The notes beneath the pieces are model-generated. The model had not been told where the DNA came from and did no database searches. It saw only the letters and a program-made list of their open reading frames with translations. From positions 22,209,108-22,273,107 of the forward strand of contig NC_092184.1 in the NCBI RefSeq assembly GCF_043641665.1: a stretch of 64,000 bases of DNA. The letters are read 5' to 3'. Numbering within the stretch: position 1 is the stretch's first letter; each line of letters opens with the position of its first letter. This document shows, piece after piece, positions 1 to 13,670 of the stretch. The DNA comes from Enoplosus armatus. Lineage: Eukaryota; Chordata; Actinopteri; Centrarchiformes; Enoplosidae. A program made the position numbers and the translations under genes.

Positions 1-1384
1 GGCAGAGGGAGAGGGACAAAGAGGGCGAGAGAAAGGACTGAGGGTTGTGAAAGAAAATCTTTTTTTCCTCTCTCTCTCTCTGTCTCTTGTAAAGTGTGAC
101 CTCTGTGGATGAAAGTGTATTTGAGCGAGAGAGCGAGTGAGTGCCTTCTCTGTGACCCTGTGAGGTCATTCTCCAACTTCCACATGACAGCTGTTGAAAG
201 ATGGCGGAGCACTTCACTGATGTTCTTGTCCGTCATCTGAAGCCATTTTAGAGCTTTTTTTTAATCAAACTACCCGTTGTTTTTCTCTCCCCCTCCGACT
301 GTCTCTTGATCTGGCTGAGTCTCACTTTTCTTATTGACTCACCTTGCTCTTATTCCCGGTCATAAGTGGACTTGTGGGAAAAATCTTTATTAAACCTGCA
401 TTTGGCTCCTGTTCAACTCTGTGTTTTATATGCACACGCACACATAAACACACACTTTCCCTCTCAGTGCGTCCATTTTGTAAATGCATCAGAGGCAGGG
501 AACACGGCCCTGTGTCGCTCCGGCAGAGCTGAGCTCAAACCCAATTTTCTTTCAAAGGAATAATTCATCTCCATATGAGCAAGCTGCAGATACGGCCTCA
601 GCTTGTCCTTGCCTGCGTGGCCTGTATGTTGTTGCTAACAGCTAAAATGGAAATGGCTTGTGTTGATAGATCATGGCAATTTACACCCGGTCACTATGAA
701 ATCAAATTACATACTTACTGGAGATTGAAAATCTCAATGTACAGTGAGATAGGCAGCATTTTGCAAAGGTGACAGCTGCTTCTACAAAATGGTCAATGGA
801 AAAAAATGAAAACAAATGGATGGTAGTATTAAAACCATTAAAATTATTGTTGAACAATTTGTTACAACAAACAACTTTGACAACCCCCTTAGCTTCAGTA
901 TATATACTGTTTACAATGATTACGGTGGCAGATTTACAACTCAAAGTTCTTGGTATGTTTTGAAACAATAGGTTCTTGATTTCACACAGAGGTAGACAAA
1001 AGCAGCTTCTCATGCGTAGCTCTGTGCAATGACAATAAAGTAGAATCTAATCTGAATCCAATCCAGTTAGAGACCGTCCAGCTGCAATACCAACTACTGG
1101 CAGATTCCATCAGCTTTAGCTATCCTGCAAATTGAGTTAAGCTCTATGACTGTAAAAGGGTTTTAAACATAGATGATATTCATGCAAAAGGACTGATGCT
1201 GAAGCTGCATGTCCCAGGCAAAAAGTCAGCTTCCTCACCAGCGGATGACCCATAGAGCTAGTTCGCCCTCGTATGATAAGGAAGAATGTACTAGAAGATT
1301 GGATTGCTATTTCTTTCTAACATAACGCTGTTTGCTTTAGCTTACATACTTGTTTACAATATGTTTTTAGTATGTTTTCACTTT

Positions 1385-1545
1385 TAATCTTGCAAGAAAA
1401 AAGGCTTCCAGTAAGGAATTCGGCTGGGAGTGCAAACTTCCCCAAAAACCATGAGCGGCTAATGTCTAAACTCTGATATTCTCTGATTCAAGTCCAGCTT
1501 CCAGTAGGGAGATACTATACAGTGGATGAGCTAGTGGGGGGTGGG
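1385..1545. repeat. Interspersed repeat (family B), copy 1
   Basis: It aligns in order with 21,357-21,600 at GCAAACTTCCCCAAA, ACTCTGATAT and GGGAGATACTATACAGTGGA. The family is not named. Confidence 0.5.
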
Positions 1546-1853
1546 TTATTCTCTTTTTGCTCTATTTTATGTAACCTGCAACCTCACAAACTTGTGTAGA
1601 TAGCTGATATGCTCTTTGGCTTTGGAAGTAATGCTCAGCTACTACTGCAGCTACACCCATCTCCTCATTTTCCTTCCTACAGTTACAGTAATGTAATGAG
1701 TTCTTTCTATTCTTCCTCATGCACCCCCTATTTCGAATTCCCAAGGCATGTATTAAAATGCTCATGTGTGTATTTCTTTGCGTCTGAGGGTCAACCAGCT
1801 GTCAGCCAACATCTTGGTCAACCAAGCAAACTGAGAAAGCAGGAAATTGATTT

Positions 1854-1887
1854 ACCTCTCTGATGTTACGCATGACATCAGAGAGGT
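1854..1887. repeat. Perfect 13-base stem-loop
   Basis: ACCTCTCTGATGT (1854-1866) and its exact reverse complement ACATCAGAGAGGT (1875-1887) are separated by 8 bases. Confidence 0.9.
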
Positions 1888-2129
1888 GAAGGGGAAGGAG
1901 AAAGCACACAGAGGGATAAAGGAGCGGGAGAAACACTGGCTCGTACGAAGTACAAAAAATCTGAACAAAAAGGGAAGCGGCACACATGAATTGTAGCTTT
2001 CCGGTTGCGTCATCTTCAAGCACAGGAGTTATGTTTTTACTCTTAGACCTGTCAGAAATTTGCAGTGATTTCAGCGATCAGTGGCAAAAATGGCAAAAAT
2101 CTGCGTGCACATATTTGCAGACCTATTTA

Positions 2130-2131
<2 letters not shown>

Positions 2132-2171
<40 letters not shown>
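2132..2171 (+). repeat. (TG)n microsatellite
   Basis: About 20 TG units followed by GA repeats. Confidence 0.95.
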
Positions 2172-2178
<7 letters not shown>

Positions 2179-2611
2179 CTGAATATCGCCCAAAGCTAAT
2201 TGCCAACACATCACAAGCAGAGATTATCAATCAAACTGCAAATAGCCCAGAGTGTGTGAAAGTAATTGTCCGATGACATTTCTGTCGCGGTGAACTGACA
2301 GCAGTGAGCAGAGCGCCAGTCAAGGCCGGTGTGCTTGGTGATTAACAAAGGACTGTCTGTGATTTGACACTATAATCAGCGCTCACAAAGGGAACAGATA
2401 TATCTCCTAATCATCATTGCCCTCAATCACATCTCCTTTCTCTGCACATTTCGTCGCTCAGTCTCTCTCCCTGTCCTGTTTTCATACTTTCTTTTCTCAT
2501 GTTTCTCTTCTCAGGTTAGTTTTTATTGACTCTTCTTTGCTGTTATGCATGTTGTTGGGCAGTTTGCGTCATCCTTTTGATTTCTTCTCTTTTTCAGGAT
2601 TTTTCTCAGTT

Positions 2612-2735
2612 CTGTTGTTTGACAATGTGGGAAATACACTTGTTTGCTCTCTTGAGCGCTCTAGATAAGAGGATCAATCTCAAGCAGCGGGTTAGTTTAG
2701 CTTAGCATTAAGACTGGAAACAGCTAGCCCAAAGC
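2612..2735. mobile_element. Half copy of the palindromic MITE-like repeat
   Basis: It shows the left-half order ACAATGTGGGAAATACACTT, TTTGCTCTCTTGAG, GATAAGAGGATCAATCT and TTAGCTTAGCATTAAGACTG, as in the copies at 13.3 kb and 48.6 kb. The right half is absent. Confidence 0.55.
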
Positions 2736-2937
2736 GTATTACCCAAAATATCAAACTATTTCTTGTGCAGGAAGAGTCAACACCTTTTGCCGTAGGACTC
2801 GATAAACTAAATGTGCAGCTTACGAGTTTCCATTACGGTTGACCTTTTTGAAGTCACTGTTATCTCTCCTTTATACAGTTGGCATCTGGTGCTGACAGTT
2901 TCTAATGATCTGAAAAATACATTGTCTTTGTGTTAGT

Positions 2938-3052
2938 CTGGCGACCTGTGCAGGGTGTACTGTGCCTCTCCCCAGGTGTATGCTGGGATAGGCTCCAGCC
3001 TCCACGACCCTGAACAGGATGAGTGGTCTAGAAAATGGATGGAAACACGTCC
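2938..3052. mobile_element. Teleost interspersed repeat tail
   Basis: The order GGCGACCTGTGCAGGGTGTA, GCTGGGATAGGCTCCAGCCT, CCACGACCCTGAACAGGATG and AGAAAATGGATGG is a very common fish repeat, seen at the 3' end of non-LTR or SINE-like elements. I cannot assign the exact family. Confidence 0.6.
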
Positions 3053-3957
3053 TCTCCCTCCTCCCTAACGTCCCCCCATTTCCTCAGTCTCAGATTCGTT
3101 ACGAGACTGGACAGGTGCAGGCTGGTGTTTCACTACACAGCTGTTACTGATTCGGTTATGTCAAATCAGTGATTTTACAAGAAGAGATGGATGACTGCAT
3201 GATGAGTTTGGGTCAATTGGGCATTGATTTCTTTTCTGTGTGTTTTTCTCAGACAAAAAAACAAACAAAACCAAAAATCCCCTGAAAACTGGGTTTTAAA
3301 TATGATTTATTTTTGTATAACATAATAAGAAACAAGCAAAGTTTGATTATTGTAACATTAGTTATTATTTATGATAAAAGTTTAATACTCAAAAAGCTGC
3401 TTTGTCAGGACTGTGTAGGCGTGGTTTGATCAGATTTAACTGACACAAACAAAACCAGAAAGTTTGTCACGTGAAATAATCAAAACTGTAACTTGGGCAG
3501 TGTTTGTGTAGGACTCACATCACTCAAGAAGCCGATTGAGAACATTTTCAGGTTTTTTGGGATGTTTCTGAATGCTACAGTCACATATTTCCTGCCACTG
3601 TATCATCACCTTCATCACTTGGTAATTACAGTGATTGAGAACAGATCCATGATTTGCAGCTTCATCCTGTATAAATTCAGACGTTTCCCCCTGATGCTGA
3701 CTGCAGCAGCCACGGTGTTGTGCACCGGCTGTCTGGGTTGTCTGTGTCACAGCCTATCTGGAGACCAGACACCAATAGTCCTGCTGATGGATCATCCATC
3801 AGACGCCACTTTGGACGCTCGGGGGGTAAGAGAGCAGTTCGTAATAGCTGTCGTGCTGTGAGTGTGTGTGGCCCTTGAAAGTGCCCTGTTCTCCTCTGCA
3901 CCTCCGTTCTGCTCTGAATCTCACAGGACTGCTCACTGGTCCTGCTGGTACTTTCAC

Positions 3958-4007
3958 TCACACACACACCCACACAGACACACACACACACACAGACACA
4001 CACACCT

Positions 4008-4043
<36 letters not shown>
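3958..4043 (+). repeat. (CA)n microsatellite
   Basis: Interrupted (CA)n of about 86 bases. It faces a (TG)n tract at 4130-4204. Confidence 0.95.
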
Positions 4044-4045
<2 letters not shown>

Positions 4046-4125
4046 CCAAAGACAGTTTTATCACTATTTCCTCTTTAGTTTATCACCGTTATTTCCCACA
4101 GCTGGGTCCCAGAGGGAGTAAACTG

Positions 4126-4129
<4 letters not shown>

Positions 4130-4203
<74 letters not shown>

Positions 4204-4204
4204 G
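4130..4204 (+). repeat. (TG)n microsatellite
   Basis: About 30 TG units ending in TATG repeats. It is in inverse orientation to the (CA)n tract 86 bases upstream. Confidence 0.95.
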
Positions 4205-7200
4205 TTACATCTCGCCCCTATAGTGCAGGTCAGTTGGTCTCCCAGCATTGTGCGTGTTTACCACCATTATCACTCAAGGCCATCTGAGCTTCCAGTAAAC
4301 ATTTGAACTTCATGTCATCAAACAACCTCTGAGAAAGTTCAGTTGTAAAGACGGTCCAAACACTGTTCGTATACTGCAGCACCTGATGTGTACACTGACT
4401 CACCTCTCATGTTCCCCACACGTCTCTCTCTCAAGTCTAAATGTTTCCTGCACACACAAACGTTCACTTGGAGAAGAAATCACTGCGACGTTATTGCCAT
4501 AATACAAAGGAGAGCCATCCAATTCAAGTTCTGCAATATTAATGAGTCATAACACTGAGGCATTCAAGCTCAAATTAAAGTAATAACACAACAATTTTTG
4601 TATAAATTACATTTGCTACAGTCTATTTCTCATTGAAACAGGGCAGCTGTGATCAATTACACAGACTGCTGATAGAAGCTTTTACAGTTATTGCTTTAAA
4701 CACCAGGTGGCTGATGCATGTAACTATTTCCAGCAGAAGCAAGTGATTAAAAAAGACAAGAAGGGTGGATAGGACGTGCAAAGAAGAAACGAAAACCAAA
4801 ACGAGCTTTTTCACAGCAGATATTTTGACTTGTCGTAACGTAAAACATTAACAGTATCCAGAAGTCTCCATCCAAATGTAGCGCAAATATTTAACCGAAT
4901 TTAAAGAAAATCAGCAAAAGAAAATGTGAATTAATGTGTGTCTCTATGAACAGTCGGGTGGCGAAGAAGGTGCAATGAGGTGACGTAAATAAAGAAGCAC
5001 CAAACCTCAAACAATTGAAAACCATGTAGAAAACATGATGGAAGTATGGCATCTTTGTTTGTTTTATGTATTAGTTTGAGGAACGCTACAGTCTCCTCCA
5101 GATCAGATGTTTTGCCTGCTGCTATTTTTGTCTCTTCATAAAACAGGTTAGTTAAACACGCTTATTAGTTCAGTTCCATTAAAGGTCCTAGCACATACTG
5201 GAATTGGTTCACTTACATGGAACGCAGTCCTTGTAAAATAAATGTCCGAGACATTGTATGATTGTATGAGGTGATCTCTGGGGAGTGCGTTTAAAAAAAC
5301 ACCACAATGATGACCTTTTCACACTGAAGGGTTCATATATATTATCATATATATATATATATATATATACAATTGCTATACGAAGAGGGCACGATGTCTG
5401 TTTTGGAAAGTTACAAAAATGATCGGATGCAGTCCCCCCTCTGTTAGACAATTTGACAAGCACTTTGTTTGAAGCACACTGAGGCCTTAAAGGCGACGTC
5501 TATATAAATTTCACGTTAGAGGCTGCCGCTTTAATGCAGTTCAGTTCAGTTTTTGCTTAACTTTGCTTAGTTTTGGTGTAAAGTTTGACTGGCCTCATGC
5601 ATTCAGCACTGGGTCTGTTTGTTCCAGACAGCATATGAGGCACAGCTTCAGTACTGTGTGAAACAGCTAACAGCAGCTGAGTTTTAATGTGCTCATATTC
5701 TATCCGTCACCTAATCTCACTCTTTAAGGTTGGGCCTGTGTGTACGTGTACATGTGTGTGTGTCTGTGTGTCTATTGACCGTCACACACCACACATTCTC
5801 TCCCTCTCCTCCTTCTCCATCTGTCGCCTCTTGACAAACACATGGTGTCTTGTTTGGCCGACTCAGCAAGGCCCCCGGCTCTGTGGGCTACATGTATAGT
5901 CACACACACACACACACACACACTCCTCCATCTCTCGTGCATTGTTGTGTGTAGGACTCACAGATGTAGAAGGTATGAACGGCTTTATGAACACAGACAG
6001 ATGCATCGTGCAACTCAGAATTAATAAGCAAGGGAAGCAAAGAAAGGCAAAAAATAAAACGGCGATACACTTTGGTGCATTCACTCGAGGCTGTTAGCGG
6101 GTTCGTCCTGTGTGTCCTGATATTCTGCCAGAGTGTTCGGCCTCGTACGGAGGAAGATGAGACACAGAGAGCAGAGGAAGAGGCTGATGATAACAGCAAA
6201 CAGGCATATGGAGAGAAACAAAGAAACCTAGGCTCAGAGAGGGATTGACACACAGATGAGTGAATGGTTTCATACTGTTAATTATTTGGGTTCAACATGC
6301 ATGCAGGGTGACAGGGTGAGACTTGGCACCAGCTCATGATGAATGCCATATTTCAGTGCCAGTCTACTGACCGCCACAGGGAGTCAAGTGACACGCAGCT
6401 CTCTAGGATTGCAATTTTTTATTACACATGCTGTGGACAGTTCCACTCTCAGTACCTACAGCAATGCAATAGTGCTCCCTGTCGGTTCATTCTCTTGTAA
6501 ATAATAGTTTGTTCAGGTTGTAATCCTGCAAACGTTAAGCCTGGAGTAGAGCCTAACCTGTATCACATGAAGCTAAAGTCATATCCCCCCCAAACATCTA
6601 ATCTAGGAGTGGCTTTTCCTGACTGTTTTTTCCTAATTTGACTCTGGTTTTATGTTGTTCTCATTTTTTGTACACATTGTTCCAACAAATACTGAAACTA
6701 GTGAGTACTACTGCAGCACTGTCCACCTGCTTTTTATGGGGGGCCTCATGGGGGCAGTGGAACAAACTGTAAACACAACACTGACACATTATGACTTTAT
6801 AAAGCTGATATGGCAAACGTGTTAGCAAACGCTTGCCTGTTTACATACCTAGCAGATAGGGACATTAGCTACATTAGCATTCATTTGGAGTCTTCTTTTA
6901 GTTCTGCTTTGGTCTCTACAAACTCCTGAGGGAAACATCTGGGTCTTTAGCTGCTAAATGCTCCACTATATTCACCAGCTGGTTGCAGAATTTGTCTGTC
7001 TGCAGTTTGGTACTGAACAGGTGTACAGTGGATTTATCAGAGCTTATTTCAATGAAAACAGCTGCCCGCTGCATCTGGAAACGATGTTGATGAGAGCTGT
7101 GAGAGTGAACCAAAAACAGTTTTGGCCATAAAACCAAAACAATGAGCTAATAGACGCTAAAATGCTTAGTGGCTGCTCAGTAGCTTAAAGCTGATGGAAA

Positions 7201-7615
7201 CTGCAGAGTCAGGTGATGATTACCTGTGGGTTTGTCACCACAACATCATGCACATTTGATTGACACTTGAACCCTCATCTAGACCTGTGTATATATATAA
7301 GTACCTGTGCACCATCGACCTGGTTTCAAGGTTTCAAGAGGAATAACACTTAATTACTGAGAACCTTCACAAGAGCGACAAGGAAGGAGAGAACAAAAGG
7401 GAACCTGTGAGAAAGTCGGTGTAGGGTTACCTGAGTAAATCTGTGTAAACTGAACAGTACAGTAACTGGATTACCAAATGTTATTATATATTATAAATGA
7501 TGTCATTTTGCTTGTATTTAACTATATTGTAGACAGTGTTTTTGTCTTGTGTCTTGTTTTCATTTCTGTTCTTGCATCCATGTGTCTGGATTTACATGTG
7601 TCCCACACACCCGCA

Positions 7616-7810
7616 GCTCAAGTTTATTTGTATAGTCCAATATTACATAAAGTATCACAACAGGTTTCAAGTCCTCTAAGAGCAAAAGGAATAATAATAA
7701 AAAATCCCAGAAAACCCTTAGTAGAAAAAGCTGAATAAACCTCAGGAGAGGAAATTTGAAGAGAGATCCCCTCCTCCTTGGAAGTCTGGGGCAGCTATAG
7801 GAGCTGTTGG
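7616..7810. mobile_element. Common teleost interspersed repeat
   Basis: It contains the familiar order CTCAAGTTTATTTGTATAGT, CCAATATTACATAAA, AAATCCCAGAAAACCC, AACCTCAGGAGAGG and GAGATCCCCTCCTCC. It is non-coding. Confidence 0.55.
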
Positions 7811-9529
7811 TGGGAAAAAGGCAAAGTCAGGCATCCAGGCCCCTAATAATAAACAGCCATAAGCGAAATACAACCCTTGATGAAATTTAAGATCTTTCAA
7901 GCTCTCAGACTTTCTTTCCAAAGCCAGTAAACAAAATCATCAGTGACTATGTTGTTTTACTTTAAGAACCCCGAGATTTGAACAGAAATCCTCTGATCCT
8001 AGACATTAAGTTTCACTTACAACAGCATACTGGAGCATATCACATTATTATACAACATAGGTGACTCACTCTACCACTTTTATTGTAATGCATACGTACA
8101 TATAGAGTAAAAGTAAGCAATGTTACTATTCATGTGAATAAAATAGTTTGGATTTGAGGAGTACTTTACGAGCAGTTCAGATGATGTTACAGATAAATAT
8201 GATGAATTTACTTGTTTTCTTAGTGGTTTTGTGTCCCAGTTTAAAAAGGGTTTGTCATCCATTGCTGCCAATGGCGTTCATCGTGGAGCTGAACACATTG
8301 CTTCCCATGTCACTTAATATGATTTACACTCTTGAACTGTATGTGTGTACATGTTTGTCTGTGTCTGTGTGTGGGTGTGTCTATGTTATTTTATGTGTAC
8401 ATTACTTTTATAAGAGCAATTTCCCTGCCTCAGTGCAGTGTCAGAGTAATAACTCACTCCCGTTGCCTTGTCTGAGAGGAACAGACAGCATGCTGCAGTA
8501 AACTTATCTTAAAGTAATAATCCACCACCTTCTGTGGTTTGTTTGCTGCTCTGTCGCTGATATGGTACAACAGTGATTCATGAAGCTTTTACATTTAAAA
8601 ACAGCTGTCAAGTAGGTCTGGGAAAAACCTCTATCAAACAGTTGATGATTCATTTTATGTTGCCTGCAGAGGAAATGGGTAGTTAGCATGAGAGGCTACA
8701 GCTGCCATGGCTTGACAGACAAAGAAGAGCGCCATCCAGAGACACTCAAATCTTATTAACAGAAAACCGAGACAAAAGAAACTGCTTAATTGGATGGAGG
8801 AAGTGTGCTGAAAAGAAAGAGCATGCGTCTGAGACTAAACATCAACTTTACTGTCTCCTTCTCTCCTTGAATGCAAAAAAATCCAAACAAGACTGAAGAA
8901 CATAAGTGATCTTGGGAATTAACATTGGTAATATTCTGTATTTTCTGTTATTGTCCTCAAATCCCATAAAAAGGCTAAACTCAACAATGTCTTAGTCCGT
9001 CTCTCAAAACTTTACAACTTCCCCAGCCTATCAGTGGCACTCAGCCCCAAGCCTGTTTGTCCCTACTGAAGATCTTTAAAAATGGGTCACAAATACATAC
9101 TTTCATTTTTTTTAAAAGACTTCCTAAAACGACTCGGCATTAGAGTTTTTAAGCAAACATAACTCAAACAGGAGCTGGTTCTTTACTGGTTCTATGACAC
9201 AGAGGAATAAATACACACTTTAGCTATACACACATTACTTGTCAGTGGGATCAGTTCATTGTTGGTTTTGGTCTTTACGTTGGGATTTAAAAAACAGAGG
9301 ATATCACCAGCCTAATCCTTTAATGTCATTTAATTTACCCTATTCACCTCTGCCTCGTGAAAACAGTAATATTTCCTTTCTATAGTGTATATAATGATTT
9401 ATACTATACTGCTAATTCTAGCTGATTGAGCAAATACAACCACTGCTGTGACCTGACTGCTCTCACACTCTCGAGTGGGAAATTACACTGAATGAGACGT
9501 GAGTGGAACAGAAAGAGGAACTGTTTATG

Positions 9530-9533
<4 letters not shown>

Positions 9534-9586
<53 letters not shown>

Positions 9587-9593
9587 AGATATT
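9534..9593 (+). repeat. (TA)n and (GATATA)n compound repeat
   Basis: About 18 TA units, then four GATATA-type units. Confidence 0.95.
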
Positions 9594-11071
9594 ATATGAC
9601 TGTGTTGAGTGTTATATGGATTTATGTTTATTGAAAACTCCTCTATAAATCACTTGACACAACATTCACTTTAAGTTTGTATGTGTACATTTGATTTAGA
9701 GTGTATCTGCATATATGTGATTATACTTGTGTATATATCTGTATGCATAAATGTGTGTCATTGTATTGGGAGTGCACTCTATAGCTCTTTTGAAAAATGG
9801 GCCTGGATCCAAATACTGAGTGTACTGACTGTACGAGGGAGGAGAGTACACAGAGAGGAGAGATAAAAAGGAGGTGTGATACGAGGTGAGACCAACATGG
9901 TAGTTAGGCGTGGATGGGAGGATTAGACTCTAAATTGATGCATGTAATCAGTCACAGATTACTGATTATTTAAATAGAACATGATCAGAGATAACATATT
10001 CTGCTGGGATAATCAAATTCTGATGGCTTTCCTGTGAAATCTAATGACTGTGCAGATTAGAGAGGAGTTTGAGAAGTGTTCTCAGTTTTTCTGTTATCAC
10101 CAACATGTGAAATATTAGGTTGGTAGGTCAAAATTTTGCCTCCTGCATACACATGAAAATTCATAATGTAGTTTTATTCTACAGAAGTCATCCATAATCT
10201 GGTTACTGTTTCCAATACTTCCTGATTGTTGTAATTGCATTTTTGTAATCAGCCGTAGTTTACTTTGTCGTAGGTAGTCAGTAAATGAAACCAAACTATA
10301 CATGCAGAGTGAATGTCAGACTTTCTCCGCTCTAACTAAAGTGATAAAATACCAGTTTCATTTCATAACAACAAATGCAAGTTTCACCAAAGTGACACCA
10401 TCACCAACAGGGAGGCCTTCTTTTCGCCAGCTGGTACTGACATGACAAACAGAGCCTCAGCACATGAGGACTAACCACATTTTAAGAAACCTTACAAAAG
10501 TCACATATTGGATCCAAAACACACAAAGAAACAAAACACTGAGTAAATCATATTTAGAAAGCAATCAAAGCAGGTAAAAAAAAGCCTTGGCACAGCGCAC
10601 ACAGTCTTTTTTTTTTCTCCTAACATAATAAAAGTCTATACCACATTCAAAACCCCATGGAACATGTGTAAGGTCAGTATGTGGCGTTTAGAGATAGGAA
10701 GAGATGACATTTCCCTTTATTTACTTAAGTGCCCATCATTTGATTTATGTGACAACACGACATTTCAGTTAATCTCTTATTTATGGCACATTTCCATTTG
10801 AACCTTTGTTGTTTCTTCATAAACACTGGACACGTGTTCCTGGCCTGGCTCACTCATGGTTACTGCATGGAGGAGCTGAATATGTGCAGGTACACGTCTG
10901 CAGAATCTCCCACCCACACACACATTCAGACACGCATGATATGGACAACTGGAAAGGGATTTCACATACAAGTGTCAGGATGAGTCGCCTTTCTATTTTT
11001 ACGTCAGGATAGAACACGGTGGATTGAAGGTGGAAGAGATTGAACAGGAGAGGAAAGTGGGAAGAGGGAGG

Positions 11072-11180
11072 GTGTGTGTGCGTGTGTGTGTGTGTGTGTT
11101 GGGGGATGGAGTAGTTACTCAGCAGCAGTTGTGAAGGTCATTTTCTCTAGCGGGCTGGTTGGTTTAAGCATTTTGTGTGC

Positions 11181-11211
<31 letters not shown>

Positions 11212-11285
11212 TAAATGACCTTGTGTATCAAGGCTAGGCCTATTATATGGACGGCCACATTGTATTTTTCTTTACTATAAGGCGC

Positions 11286-11334
<49 letters not shown>

Positions 11335-11471
11335 TGTATATCCTGTAATAGAATGAGCTGCAAAGAGAGGTGACGTTGGGAGACTGGCATCTGTTTGTTT
11401 GGGAGACACTTGAGAAGCTGTGAAGTGACAGGAAAGGCTGCTTGGCACCATTGAGACACAAATAAGTGTGT

Positions 11472-11503
<32 letters not shown>
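11072..11503 (+). repeat. Cluster of four (TG)n tracts
   Basis: Tracts lie at 11072-11099, 11183-11207, 11287-11332 and 11467-11503, separated by unique sequence. All have the same orientation. Confidence 0.9.
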
Positions 11504-13282
11504 CCGTGCGTGCAATAAGGAGAAAAGGAGATAGAGAGTTTGTAACTGTACGTGTAGACGTTTACATTTGAAACACAACTCAAGTGTTCGACCATCATCG
11601 ATTTCCAGTTGAATTTTAAATCCATCGTGCCATTTTGTTTCAAGTTGGGTTGTGACTGCAACGCCAATTTTTGTTTTTAGACGAATTGTTGAAATTGGAC
11701 TACTTTTAGGCCAACAAAATTGATAAACCACATCTCCCCTACAAATGTTTTCCTAGCAATGTGGAGAAGGCTTCAAAACAGTTGCTCGGATAAATAAAAT
11801 ATGAAAAATCCAAATAATTAAAAGAGGCCGTCTTTTTGGCTTCTTGTCCAAATTGTCTGAGGGTCATCGGAGGATATATATGGAGGGAGGACTCGTGATC
11901 TTATCTAAAATCCTGGCTGCAACGTACTGTTTTAAATTGAAAATGAAAACAGATGATTCAACGAATAAGGACCTGCCTTTCTCAAATAATCAATGAGTTT
12001 CTTTGGTAAATGCCTGCACGTACACTCTCATCTTACTTCCACCCACTGTTAAATGACACCATATCTGCTCTGAATGTTTATTCAAGCTCAGGGGCGTACC
12101 GGTACACCTCAGTGTATCACACAGGAACAATGTCACACCTGTGGGTGTGTGCATGTGTGAGTGAGAGAAAGAGAGGAAGTGGGTTGAAAGAGTGTGAGTA
12201 GTGTTTGTGTGTCTGAAAGTGAATAGATACAGGTGTCTCGTTTCCCCCCCCTTGATGACGCACAATAGGACCCTAGTGAAATGGCAGTCACTGTGTGTGA
12301 GGGAGGACATTTGACAGTCCAGCTTATTTGTTTGCCTCCACGCAAGACTTAGGAAAATCCTCAAGAGGTTTTGAGCGAGGGATCTGTGATCCGCAGGTTG
12401 CATCAATCAAAAATCACAAACTGACGTTTTTGGAAGCAAATTCCACAAAGGGCAGATACCAAAAATCTACCGAGCCTTTTCTCGGGTGGGCGTCAAGGGT
12501 ATACAGCCTTGGGGGTCCTTCGGGCAGATCCTTTGGCAGCTGTCCTGTTGCTATGGCGCTGATCACACACAGGAAGAGCAATGCACGAGGAGAGAAAAGG
12601 GACCTTCCATTTAATTGTTGTGTTTCTGGCTGCTGTTTTGCCAGCTTAATCTATTCCCTGGCTGCTGTCGGACAATTAGTGAAGCATCTTATCTATTCAG
12701 ATGTCTTTGTTTCTTGTCTTGAATGATGTATTCCTCAAATTATCCTCTGTACAAGGAGTCTTCGACACTCCATTTCAGCTATCGAACAACATTTACCCCT
12801 TTATTATTGTTACTACTCTCACTCAGACGAGCTGTACCAGATGTGCAATGTGATTGACTGTATTTTTCCGCTGCATCAGGCTTTTATGTTGCTTGTATAA
12901 GTTTATGTCTGTGTCCTTCTCTGTCTACAGAGTTTAGTCTTTGCTGCCACACGAGAATAGCACACTTCACATGACTATTTTGTACCTTGAATTGAAAGTT
13001 TATGTTTTGTGGGAAATATAAAAACCCTTTCAAACATTAGCACTCATTAGAGAAATGAGGACATCAGTGCAGAAAGGCCAGACTGTAAAGCTGTCTAATG
13101 AGGCGGATGAAAGGTAACAAATCAGAGCTTCATTACACTTCCAATGGTGCACAGAGTTGTTACAGTTTCTGGTCATGCTGTAATGAGTGAAAATACCATT
13201 TTTGTTTAACAGCAAACATAGTGGTTATATCTATTTAAAACTTTAAAAGGGTATGTGCTGTGTGTTTTTAATACTAATGCTT

Positions 13283-13670
13283 AAAGAAATGGTTCCAAAT
13301 TTTGGGAAATAAGCATACTTACTTTCTTGCCGTGAGTTAGACAAGCGATACCACTACCATGTCTATATGATCAGTAAGCTGAAGCCAGAAGATGGTTAGC
13401 TTAGCATAAGACTGGAAAAAAGCACAAAAGGGCACAAAAATTCACCAATGGGCACCTCTCAAGATTACTAATATGTACGTTATATTTTGTTTGTTTTCGT
13501 ACAAAAAAACAAAATGGAAAAACAAGGTTGTAAAAAAGAGGTTTCCAGGCAACCAGCGGAGACTCCTGCCTCCAGTCTTTATGCTAAGCTAAGCTAACTG
13601 TTCCTTGGCTGTGACTTCATATTTAACAGGACAGACACGAGTGTGGTATCAATCTTCTCATCTAACTGAT
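13283..13670. mobile_element. Palindromic MITE-like repeat, copy 2
   Basis: The left half has TTTTGGGAAATAAGCATACT, CTTGCCGTGAGTTAGA and GGTTAGCTTAGCATAAGAC. The right half is the approximate reverse complement: CCAGTCTTTATGCTAAGCTA, AGCTAACTG, TATTTAACAGGACAGACA, CAATCTTCTCATCTAACTG. It belongs to a fold-back family that is frequent in percomorph genomes. Confidence 0.65.

Noticed and set aside
181..252. Short frame MAEHFTDVLVRHLKPF near the left edge
   Set aside because: It is only 16 codons, with no splice support and no connection to a known product.
3677..4287. Open frames of 120-141 codons around 3.7-4.3 kb, both strands
   Set aside because: They are translations of the (CA)n/(TG)n tracts (His-Thr, Cys-Val runs), with no splice structure or family match.
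11115..11731. Overlapping minus-strand frames of 114-162 codons
   Set aside because: They consist largely of His-Thr repeats from the (TG)n cluster.
12328..12726. 132-codon plus-strand frame
   Set aside because: It is not repeat-derived, but it has no recognisable domain. It is unusual only in length for this AT content and is probably chance.
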